A stretch of 64,000 nucleotides of DNA from the NCBI RefSeq assembly GCF_003815715.1, contig NZ_CP033922.1, positions 2,696,001-2,760,000 on the forward strand, in the 5' to 3' direction. Numbering within the stretch: position 1 is the stretch's first letter; each line of letters begins with the position of its first letter. The DNA is from Chryseobacterium sp. G0162. GTDB lineage: Bacteria > Bacteroidota > Bacteroidia > Flavobacteriales > Weeksellaceae. A program made the translations under genes and the position numbers. Shown here piece after piece: positions 1 through 7,457 of this stretch. The notes beneath the pieces were generated by a model that saw only the letters and a program-made list of their open reading frames with translations, made no database searches and was not told where the DNA came from.

Positions 1-1530
1 AAGATTGAAAAACTGGGCGACAGAGAAATTTTAACAGTTGACCCAAAGGGATTGGAATTATTGGCTGAAGAAGCTATGGCAGATGTTTCTTTCATGTTGC
101 GTTCTTCACACTTAGAAAGCCTTAAAAGAATCATTGATGATCCTGAAGCTACTGACAATGACAGATTCGTTGCGTATAATTTATTACAAAATGCTGCTGT
201 AGCAGCAGAAGGAGCACTTCCTTCTTGCCAGGATACGGGAACAGCGATTGTAATGGGTAAAAAAGGAGAAAACGTATACACAGGTGTGGATGACGGTGAA
301 TTCTTAAGCCGCGGAATCTATAATACGTATCAAAAAAGAAACTTAAGATATTCTCAGGTGGTTCCTTTAACGATGTTTGATGAGAAAAATTCAGGATCTA
401 ACCTTCCGGCGCAGATTGATATCTATGCTAAAAAAGGAGATTATTATGAATTCTTATTCTTAACAAAAGGAGGTGGCTCAGCGAACAAAACATTTCTTTA
501 CCAAAAGACAAAATCTTTATTAAACGAGAAATCTCTTGAAGAATTCGTAAAGGAAAGAATTTCAGATCTTGGTACAGCAGCCTGTCCACCCTATCACTTA
601 GCATTGGTAATTGGAGGAACTTCAGCTGAAGCGAATCTTGCCGCTGTGAAAAAAGCTTCTGCAAAATATTATGACAACCTTCCAACAGAAGGAAATGAAG
701 CCGGTCAGGCATTCAGAGACCTTGAATGGGAAGCGAAAGTTCAGAAAATCTGCCAGGAAAGTGCTATTGGAGCACAGTTTGGAGGAAAATATCTTACTCA
801 CGACGTAAGAGTAATAAGACTTCCAAGACACGCTGCTTCTTGCCCGGTAGGAATGGGAGTTTCATGTTCTGCAGATAGAAATATCAAAGGAAAAATTACA
901 AAAGACGGGATATTCCTTGAACAGTTGGAACAGGATCCAAAGAGATTCTTACCCGCTACACCGCCACACCTTGAAGAAGCTGTTGAAATTAACTTGAATA
1001 AGCCAATGCCTGAAATCCTGGCTGAGCTTTCTAAATATCCGATCAAAACTAGACTAAAACTTAACGGAACTCTGATCGTAGCAAGAGATATTGCTCATGC
1101 TAAGATCAAAGAAATCATCGACAGCGGAAAACCAATGCCGGAGTATTTCAAAAATCACCCAATCTATTACGCAGGACCTGCAAAAACACCGGAAGGAATG
1201 GCTTCAGGAAGTTTCGGACCTACAACAGCAGGGAGAATGGATGTGTATGTAGATGAATTCCAAAGCCATGGCGGAAGTATGATTATGCTGGCAAAAGGAA
1301 ACAGAAGTCAGGATGTTGCCAATGCTTGTAACAAATACGGAGGTTTCTACCTTGGATCAATTGGAGGACCTGCTGCTATTCTGGCAAAAGATAATATTGT
1401 ATCCGTAGATGTAGTAGATTTCCCTGAGTTAGGAATGGAAGCGGTAAGAAAAATTGAAGTAAAAGATTTCCCTGCATTCATCATTACCGATGATAAAGGA
1501 AACGATTTCTTTGCTGATCTAGCTCATTAA
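1..1530 (+). CDS. Class I fumarate hydratase, 5' end outside window
   Basis: Converts fumarate and malate in the TCA cycle using a [4Fe-4S] cluster. The reading frame is open from base 1, so the N-terminus lies upstream and 509 residues are visible; the family is usually about 535 residues, so only about 25 are missing. Three cysteine contexts match the cluster ligands of the single-chain iron-sulfur fumarases: [21 protein letters not shown] and [11 protein letters not shown]. The C-terminal half contains the GPTTAGRMD and [10 protein letters not shown] motifs of the beta domain. The TTG at 52 would be a false start inside the gene. The next gene has its own promoter, so this is probably the end of a transcript. 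Identification is firm. Confidence 0.95.
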   Translation, partial: KIEKLGDREILTVDPKGLELLAEEAMADVSFMLRSSHLESLKRIIDDPEATDNDRFVAYNLLQNAAVAAEGALPSCQDTGTAIVMGKKGENVYTGVDDGEFLSRGIYNTYQKRNLRYSQVVPLTMFDEKNSGSNLPAQIDIYAKKGDYYEFLFLTKGGGSANKTFLYQKTKSLLNEKSLEEFVKERISDLGTAACPPYHLALVIGGTSAEANLAAVKKASAKYYDNLPTEGNEAGQAFRDLEWEAKVQKICQESAIGAQFGGKYLTHDVRVIRLPRHAASCPVGMGVSCSADRNIKGKITKDGIFLEQLEQDPKRFLPATPPHLEEAVEINLNKPMPEILAELSKYPIKTRLKLNGTLIVARDIAHAKIKEIIDSGKPMPEYFKNHPIYYAGPAKTPEGMASGSFGPTTAGRMDVYVDEFQSHGGSMIMLAKGNRSQDVANACNKYGGFYLGSIGGPAAILAKDNIVSVDVVDFPELGMEAVRKIEVKDFPAFIITDDKGNDFFADLAH

Positions 1531-1650
1531 TCAGATAAAAAGACCTTGAGAGCGGAGATATGAGCTGTTTATATGAGCCTCAAATCTCCCTTCTCACCGT
1601 CTCAAAATCTATATAGAATTAAAATAAATTAAAAAATAGAGACGGTATCT
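1531..1650. repeat. Low-complexity intergenic stretch with inverted words
   Basis: Short reiterated words (TCTCAAATCTC, CTTCTCACC) fill the space after the fumarase gene. ACCGTCTC near 1596 is the inverse of GAGACGGT near 1638. This resembles the AT-rich dispersed filler often seen between flavobacterial genes; no coding potential is visible. Whether it recurs elsewhere in the genome cannot be judged here. Confidence 0.3.
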
Positions 1651-1651
1651 T

Positions 1652-1682
1652 TTGTGTAAAAAAGAAAAAAGCTTTATTTTTG
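1652..1682 (+). promoter_or_regulatory. Bacteroidota-type promoter for the His-tailed membrane protein
   Basis: TTG at 1652-1654, a 20-base spacer and TATTTTTG at 1675-1682 match the primary sigma factor consensus of the phylum (TTG / TAnnTTTG). Transcription would begin about six bases downstream. The ATG at 1701 is therefore the likely start, not the TTG at 1680, which sits inside the -7 box. Confidence 0.7.
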
Positions 1683-1700
1683 CCTAAAATCTTTAAGAGA

Positions 1701-1988
1701 ATGATAACTATTTTATCAGCATTTTGGCCGTTCTACCAGTTCCTTTGGACTGTATTCTTTATTACTATGTTCTTAGTAGGATTCTGGTGTATTTTTATGT
1801 TCTTCGGATTAGTTATCCCAATGTGGCTAACTGAAGGTTTGAAAGAGTACTTCGGAAAAGTGAAGCCTTTCGATCCTGAAGATATCAGAAGAAAGCTTAT
1901 TACTGAGCAGGAAGGTGTAGAAACTATTTACAGCCAGCCTAAAGGAAACGGACCTTTCCTTCATCACGATCACGGACATCATCATTAA
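1701..1988 (+). CDS. Small membrane protein with histidine-rich tail
   Basis: A 95-residue protein of unknown function. Residues 3-45 are very hydrophobic and aromatic (FWPFYQFLWTVFFITMF, then FGLVIPMW), enough for one long or two short membrane segments. A hydrophilic tail follows, ending in HHDHGHHH, a plausible metal-binding end. The start at 1701 is chosen because the promoter -7 box overlaps the longer TTG start. A strong terminator follows at 2053. I do not recognise the family beyond a conserved hypothetical of flavobacteria. Confidence 0.75.
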   Translation: MITILSAFWPFYQFLWTVFFITMFLVGFWCIFMFFGLVIPMWLTEGLKEYFGKVKPFDPEDIRRKLITEQEGVETIYSQPKGNGPFLHHDHGHHH

Positions 1989-2052
1989 TTGATTGTCATT
2001 GCTTTTTCACCTGAATTCTGAAAAAGTAATATCAAAGCAAAACAACATATAT

Positions 2053-2084
2053 AAACCGCTTAATTTTTTTAAGCGGTTTTTCTA
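2053..2084. terminator. Bidirectional intrinsic terminator
   Basis: An 11-bp stem (AAACCGCTTAA 2053-2063 with TTAAGCGGTTT 2069-2079) is followed by T-rich DNA and preceded by A-rich DNA. It lies between two convergent genes and reaches the stop codon of the minus-strand AraC gene. Confidence 0.85.
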
Positions 2085-2975
2085 TTTATTATTCCTCAGA
2101 TGTTCCGGAGATACCCCAAACTTCTTTTTAAAGGCTCGGGTAAAATTCTGAAGATATTCATAACCACACTCAATGGCAATTTCTTTAATCATAATGTTTT
2201 TGTCTGTAATAAGTTTTCTGGCCTTTAACATTCTAAGTTCAGAAATGTAATGACTGATCGTAGTGTGATATTCCGTCTTGAACGCTTTCCTGATGAGGTT
2301 TTGATTTAATCCAATCAATTTTCCGATTTCCTCAGCTTTAATATTCCGGTGATAATTTTCATCAATGAATTTTTTAATCATTTCAGGAGTTTTTGAAGCG
2401 ACCTCTAGACTGTTTTTTTCATTAAACTGTTCAAAAATAAGAATCAGGAGCTTGATGATCTTTGCTTCAGTAAACAGCTTCTGCATCACTCCTTTTTTAG
2501 AATAGGCTAAAATCTCTTTTAAAATAATATGCATTTCAACCGTCATGTTGGGGGGAGTGGCTTTTTGAAGAAAGATGAAGTTATTATGAATCATATTTTC
2601 CAGGATTTCTGCGCCTTCTTTATTGGTTTCAGGATTGATAAGGTTTGAAATATATTGGTAATTGAGTTGAATGTGCAGATATTTCAGATTCTCTTCACTG
2701 TCAGTCCATAATTCTGCCTTGTTTTTCTGTGATGAATAATGAAGGATATACTGGTTTTTCTTAAATAAGAATTGGGTATCACAATCATGAGCCTTCAGAT
2801 GAATATCCGGACTTAATAAAAACAGAAGATTGAAACTTGAAATGGATTCAAGCAAATATGATCTTGGAGAGCCTGCAATGGCAGATGAATTCTGCATGTT
2901 AATTTCAATATGCTCCGATTTGAAAACGACCTCTTTTTCCTGTTGATCCCCCATACAACACATTTTTACAGCCAT
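2082..2975 (-). CDS. AraC family transcriptional regulator
   Basis: A 297-residue DNA-binding regulator. The last ~100 residues form a standard AraC/XylS double helix-turn-helix: MIKKFIDENYHRNIKAEEIG leads helix-turn-helix one, and IKEIAIECGYEYLQNFTRAF with KKFGVSPEHLR is the second helix and signature. The first ~190 residues are a poorly conserved sensing domain; they include a CCM sequence near the start (residues 5-7). The start at 2975 is the longest in-frame ATG; a shorter start at M7 is possible. It is divergent from the FISUMP gene at 3098, with 122 bp between them, so it may regulate that gene. The ligand is unknown. Confidence 0.88.
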   Translation of the reverse strand: MAVKMCCMGDQQEKEVVFKSEHIEINMQNSSAIAGSPRSYLLESISSFNLLFLLSPDIHLKAHDCDTQFLFKKNQYILHYSSQKNKAELWTDSEENLKYLHIQLNYQYISNLINPETNKEGAEILENMIHNNFIFLQKATPPNMTVEMHIILKEILAYSKKGVMQKLFTEAKIIKLLILIFEQFNEKNSLEVASKTPEMIKKFIDENYHRNIKAEEIGKLIGLNQNLIRKAFKTEYHTTISHYISELRMLKARKLITDKNIMIKEIAIECGYEYLQNFTRAFKKKFGVSPEHLRNNK

Positions 2976-3047
2976 AGTACCATGTAAAGCACCTTTATAG
3001 GATAACTAAAAGTTGGGAAATGATAACCCGGAATTAATTACGTAAGG

Positions 3048-3055
3048 TACTTTTG
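3048..3055 (+). promoter_or_regulatory. -7 promoter element for FISUMP gene
   Basis: TACTTTTG fits TAnnTTTG and lies 43 bp before the start codon. No well-spaced TTG -33 box is visible, which would suit an activator-dependent promoter next to the divergent AraC gene. Confidence 0.5.
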
Positions 3056-3097
3056 CGCAAAATTAAATTAAATTTAGAATAATTAAAAATAATATTT

Positions 3098-4126
3098 ATG
3101 ATTAGAGATTTATATTTTGCAGTACGAAATCTGGGAATTGGAATATTGCTGATGGGAGGAAGTGCATTAAGTGCCCAGCAAAGCTGCAATAATACAAATC
3201 CGGGAAATAATACTGGAGATCTGGGATGTGTGACCTTTACATATCAGGGGCAATTAGTTACTTATACTACGGTAAGGACTGCAGATGGAAAGATCTGGCT
3301 TCAGCAAAATCTTGGAAGTGAAAGGGTTGCGGAGTCTATAGATGATGAACAATCTTATGGAGACTTGTTTCAGTGGGGAAGATGGGATGACGGACATCAA
3401 TTACGGGCTTCTTCCACAACTTCTGTACCTGCTGTTAACTCTCCGAATGGTCTAGAAGGTGGATCCTTTATTACAGGATCTCCTGCATGGTGGTCTACTA
3501 ATGGGCTCAATGATAAATGGGCTGGTACAGGTTTTTCAGAAGTAGCAGAGTCGGTGGGAATTGATCCATGTAAGGCAATAGGGGATGGCTGGAGATTACC
3601 CACCCAGGCAGACTGGACAGATGCTATTGAAGTTACAGGAATTCATTCACCCATAAAAGCATATGCAGGAGTTTTAAAATTACCTATGGGAGGTTTCCGT
3701 AGTTCATCAAATGGAGGGATTACTTCTGCAGGACAAAAAGGATACTTCTGGAGTTCTACACCTACTGGTATTGGAGGAAAATATTTGTACATAGGAACTA
3801 CCATTACTAATGCTTCTGCAGGAGCTTCACGAGGACAAGGATCTTCAGTAAGATGTATGAAAATAGAGTCAGAGCTTGGAACTTCTGATCTCAATTTGAA
3901 GAAAAAAACGGTTGAGGTCTTTCCAAATCCCGTAAAAGGAATTCTTACAGTAAAAAGTACTTCTTTGATTGAAGGAATCAAGATCATTAATGCTGTTGGG
4001 CAAAGTATAATAGCCCCATTCTCAGATAATCAGATCAACATGAATGCTCTTCCCTCTGGTTTATACATGATACAGTTAAAATTAAAGAACGGAGAATCTG
4101 TGGTAAAGAAAATTATGAAAGACTAA
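3098..4126 (+). CDS. Secreted FISUMP-domain protein with T9SS sorting tail
   Basis: A 342-residue exported protein. Residues 1-26 are a signal peptide ending SALSAQ. Residues ~45-255 match the Fibrobacter succinogenes major paralogous (FISUMP) type of extracellular domain: an opening DGKIWLQQNLG, GDGWRLPTQADW, GYFWSSTP and a closing SSVRCM. The last ~75 residues form a type A T9SS sorting domain (EVFPNPVKGILTV ... LPSGLYMIQL ... VVKKIMK). The protein should cross the outer membrane through T9SS and be surface-anchored or released. FISUMP function is unknown; lectin-like folds have been suggested. It is monocistronic, with a terminator at 4205. Confidence 0.88.
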   Translation: MIRDLYFAVRNLGIGILLMGGSALSAQQSCNNTNPGNNTGDLGCVTFTYQGQLVTYTTVRTADGKIWLQQNLGSERVAESIDDEQSYGDLFQWGRWDDGHQLRASSTTSVPAVNSPNGLEGGSFITGSPAWWSTNGLNDKWAGTGFSEVAESVGIDPCKAIGDGWRLPTQADWTDAIEVTGIHSPIKAYAGVLKLPMGGFRSSSNGGITSAGQKGYFWSSTPTGIGGKYLYIGTTITNASAGASRGQGSSVRCMKIESELGTSDLNLKKKTVEVFPNPVKGILTVKSTSLIEGIKIINAVGQSIIAPFSDNQINMNALPSGLYMIQLKLKNGESVVKKIMKD

Positions 4127-4204
4127 TTTTTTTAACATTTGAATCAATATATCTGTTAGATTTCCGTTACATACGATAGTTCATTACAATTACTTTTATT
4201 GAAA

Positions 4205-4236
4205 GGCTCATGGAATTTTTTTCATGGGCCTTTTTT
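4205..4236 (+). terminator. Intrinsic terminator
   Basis: GGCTCATG (4205-4212) pairs with CATGGGCC (4223-4230, one G-T pair), followed by TTTTTT. It ends the FISUMP gene transcript. Confidence 0.85.
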
Positions 4237-4325
4237 ATGCTATGTTGATCCTTGTTTAATCAAAAAAAGAATAAAATCATCACTGCAAAAAAGAAATTAA
4301 TATTATATTCGATAAAAATAAAGAT

Positions 4326-7160
4326 ATGAAAAAATTCTATTTCGTTGTTTTGTTGATCATTACAACGGTTGTTTTCGGGCAGATTAATTATACGATTTCA
4401 CCCAATCCGTTTAATGAAACAGATGCAATTACACTGACAGTTCCAGGTGATCAGATTGATGAATCGGCCTGGGGAGTAACTAATAATTCAATTTATATGT
4501 GGTCCTGGTCCTTTGATACCAATTATCAGAACAGCCAGGATTGTCCAACCAACGGAAGCTGGAACAACTCCAATGAATTGAATAAGCTTAATTACAATGT
4601 TTCAACAGATACATACACTCTAACATTAACGCCAACGGCTTTTTTCGGTAGAACAGGAATCGGAAGATTTGGATTTTTATTAAAAGATAAAACCGGATCA
4701 CATCAGACTTCCCCTGATATTTTTGTGAATGTAGGGGTACTGAATTTAAATTTAACGAATCCAACTGCAAACAGCCTTACAACAGTTCCAACAGGGAATT
4801 CAATTAATATTACGGCAACAACGAACGTTAATGCTACTTTTCAGCTTAAAGCCAATGGGGTTGTAATAAATTCTACATCTACACCCTCTCAGTCTTATTC
4901 TTATAATTACACGGTATCTCAAGATGCGAATATGGAAGTAATCGCCACAGAGGGAAGCAGCTCAAAAAATGCAACATTTATTTTACAGGTTCCCCGAAAT
5001 GTTGTTTCTGAAGCCATACCGGGTTGGATCAAACAGGGAATAAATTATGATCTGGCAGATCAAACGAAGATTGGGCTTGCTTTGTATGCTCCTCACAAAA
5101 GCTTTGTCCACGTGATCGGAAGTTTTAATAACTGGGTTGTGAATGATACCTATCTGATGAAAAGAGATACCGCTAATCCCGATCTTTACTGGATTGAATT
5201 AAATGGATTAACTCCACAACAAATGTATACGTTCCAATATAGGACTAATGATTTGAAAAAAGTGGCTGACCCTTATTCTCCTCAGATCTTATCATCTTAT
5301 GATGACCAGTGGATTTCCTCTTCTACCTATCCGAATCTTCCGGCATTTCCGGCAGGACAGGATTTTGAGGTTTCAATATTCAAAACGGGGCAAACTCCTT
5401 ACAACTGGCAGGTGACTAATTTTCAAAGACCCGCAAAAGAAGATCTTATTGTATATGAATTGTTGTTAAGAGATTTTACACAGGAAAAAAACTGGCAGTC
5501 TTTAATTAACAAAATTTCTTATTTAAAAAATCTAAAGATTAATGCCATTGAATTGCTCCCTATTATGGAATTTGAAGGAAATCTTTCCTGGGGATATAAT
5601 ACCTCTTTTCATTATGCTTTAGACAAAGCTTATGGAACACCTGAAAAATTCAAAGAGTTTGTTGATCTGTGTCATCAGAATGGGATTGCTGTCATTCTTG
5701 ATGTTGCCTTTAATCATGCAACAGGGCGTTCTCCTTTGGTAAGACTCTGGAATATAGATCCGGATGGTGATGGTTACGGTGATGTGGCAGCTAATAATCC
5801 TTATTTCAATCAGGTTCCTAAACATTCATATAATGTGTTTAATGATTTTAACCATACCAGTCCTTCAACTCAATATTACGTTGAAAGGTGTCTTCAGCAG
5901 TGGTTAAAGGAGTATCGTATTGATGGGTTTCGTTGGGATTTGACAAAAGGCTTTACGCAAAACTGTTCTGAAAATGATGAAAACTGTACAAATGCTTATC
6001 AGCAGGATAGGGTAGATATTATGAAGAACTATGCAGACAGACAATGGGCACTGGATCCTAATTCTTATATGATATTTGAGCATTTGGGAACTGATGCAGA
6101 AGAACAACAATGGGCCAATTACAGAGTGGCAGAAGGAAAAGGAGTGATGCTTTGGAATAAACAAACAGAGCCTTATAATCAAAATACGATGGGGTATAAA
6201 GATAATAGCAATTATGACCGCATGAATCATAGTCTTCATGGTTTTACCGATATGTGTGCTGTGGGATATGGAGAAAGTCATGATGAAGAAAGGCTGATGT
6301 TTAAAAATCTCGCTTATGGAGCGATCAATGGAAGTTATAGTGTAAAGAATTTGAATACGGCTTTGGAAAGGATGAAAACATTTGGAGCTACCTTCTTTAC
6401 CATTCCCGGTCCTAAGATGATCTGGCAGTTTGGAGAATTGGGCTACGAATTCAGTATCAACCGATGCACGGATGGTAGCATTAACAATGGATGCAGAACC
6501 GATGAAAAACCTGTAGCCTTCACATTAGGATATGATACTGATGCCAACAGAAAGGCAGTTTATGATACTTGGGCAAAGATTATTGATATCAGAAATACCA
6601 ATCCGGTATTCAAATCAAAGACTTATACCATAGAGTCAAACAATCTTGCCAATGATCCTGATGGGCTTATCACAAGAATTTATGTATATGACAATACAAT
6701 CAACGGAATGAAAAACGTAGTCGTTCTGGCAAATTATTCTACTGCTGTACAAAATGTTGTTCCTTATTTTCCTTATGCTGGCCAGTGGAAAAACCTGATG
6801 GATGATACGGTTTCAAACATCGCTTCAACAACAGCTCCTATCACTTTACAGGCTGGAGAATTCAGAATTTTTGGAAACTATGCCGGAGCTTTATCTACCT
6901 CTGATGTGAGTGCTGCAAACAAGCTATCCCTTCAGATTGCTGATAATCCGATTAAAAATGGTGTTGCAAAATTAATATTTAACAAAGCCAGAAATGGAGA
7001 AATCATGATTTTCGATAGAAGTGGTAAAAAGTTGGATTCATTTAAGTTGAATAAAGAAAATGGGACTTATGAACTAAGAGTCAATTATCCGTCGGGAATG
7101 TATCTGGTTCATCTGAAATCAGAAAACGGAATGGCTATTGAAAAAATGATCGTGAAATAA
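4326..7160 (+). CDS. Secreted GH13 alpha-amylase family enzyme, T9SS cargo
   Basis: A 944-residue exported alpha-glucan-active enzyme. Residues 1-19 are a signal peptide (ending VVFGQ). N-terminal beta domains follow, then a CBM48/E-set-like module with VIGSFNNW near residue 265. The GH13 barrel spans ~375-800: region I DVAFNH (459-464), region II GFRWDLTKG with nucleophile D538, region III MIFEHLG with acid/base E585, and region IV GESHDEER with D653. The region IV SHDE is like glycogen branching enzymes rather than the NHD of typical amylases. A type A T9SS domain ends the protein (NPIKNGVAKLIF ... YPSGMYLVHL). It likely acts on starch or glycogen at the cell surface. Exact specificity (amylase or branching) is unclear. 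Confidence 0.92.
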   Translation: MKKFYFVVLLIITTVVFGQINYTISPNPFNETDAITLTVPGDQIDESAWGVTNNSIYMWSWSFDTNYQNSQDCPTNGSWNNSNELNKLNYNVSTDTYTLTLTPTAFFGRTGIGRFGFLLKDKTGSHQTSPDIFVNVGVLNLNLTNPTANSLTTVPTGNSINITATTNVNATFQLKANGVVINSTSTPSQSYSYNYTVSQDANMEVIATEGSSSKNATFILQVPRNVVSEAIPGWIKQGINYDLADQTKIGLALYAPHKSFVHVIGSFNNWVVNDTYLMKRDTANPDLYWIELNGLTPQQMYTFQYRTNDLKKVADPYSPQILSSYDDQWISSSTYPNLPAFPAGQDFEVSIFKTGQTPYNWQVTNFQRPAKEDLIVYELLLRDFTQEKNWQSLINKISYLKNLKINAIELLPIMEFEGNLSWGYNTSFHYALDKAYGTPEKFKEFVDLCHQNGIAVILDVAFNHATGRSPLVRLWNIDPDGDGYGDVAANNPYFNQVPKHSYNVFNDFNHTSPSTQYYVERCLQQWLKEYRIDGFRWDLTKGFTQNCSENDENCTNAYQQDRVDIMKNYADRQWALDPNSYMIFEHLGTDAEEQQWANYRVAEGKGVMLWNKQTEPYNQNTMGYKDNSNYDRMNHSLHGFTDMCAVGYGESHDEERLMFKNLAYGAINGSYSVKNLNTALERMKTFGATFFTIPGPKMIWQFGELGYEFSINRCTDGSINNGCRTDEKPVAFTLGYDTDANRKAVYDTWAKIIDIRNTNPVFKSKTYTIESNNLANDPDGLITRIYVYDNTINGMKNVVVLANYSTAVQNVVPYFPYAGQWKNLMDDTVSNIASTTAPITLQAGEFRIFGNYAGALSTSDVSAANKLSLQIADNPIKNGVAKLIFNKARNGEIMIFDRSGKKLDSFKLNKENGTYELRVNYPSGMYLVHLKSENGMAIEKMIVK

Positions 7161-7164
7161 ATAC

Positions 7165-7201
7165 AAAGGCAAATTGGCAATTCAGCGAATTTGCCTTTTT
7201 T
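7165..7201 (+). terminator. Intrinsic terminator
   Basis: AAAGGCAAATT (7165-7175) pairs with AATTTGCCTTT (7188-7198), followed by a T run. It separates the GH13 gene from the SAM riboswitch transcript. Confidence 0.88.
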
Positions 7202-7223
7202 CTTGGTAGTGATTATCCGCTTT

Positions 7224-7253
7224 TTGCATATTTGAAAAATTAGTCTACCTTTG
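7224..7253 (+). promoter_or_regulatory. Promoter of the SAM-riboswitch operon
   Basis: TTG at 7224-7226, a 19-base spacer and TACCTTTG at 7246-7253. Transcription would begin just before the riboswitch P1 stem at 7262. Confidence 0.75.
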
Positions 7254-7261
7254 CACTAGAT

Positions 7262-7360
7262 TTATCAAGAAAGGTGGAGGGATTTGGCCCAATGAAACCT
7301 TAGCAACCTACACGATTCCAAAAGTGTAAAGGTGCTAATTCCAACCCGATGGGGAGATAA
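7262..7360 (+). promoter_or_regulatory. SAM-I (S-box) riboswitch
   Basis: The core conserved segments of the SAM-I aptamer appear in order: TTATCAAGA (P1 5' strand), GGTGGAGGGA, TGGCCC, ATGAAACC, GCAACC, a TACAC/GTGTA stem, AAGGTGC, and GAGATAAG whose GATAA closes P1 with TTATC. SAM binding should repress the downstream TonB receptor and permease. No intrinsic terminator follows before the ATG at 7458. A 7-bp hairpin (7411-7428) and GTGTAG at 7405, which could compete for CTACAC at 7308, may belong to the expression platform; this part is inference. Confidence 0.93.
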
Positions 7361-7457
7361 GTGAAGTCAATATTTCTTATACGAATTCCATTTCTTGAAG
7401 TCTTGTGTAGCTGCAGAATCATCTGCGGAAGAATATTATTAATTGGCAAGAACAAAG

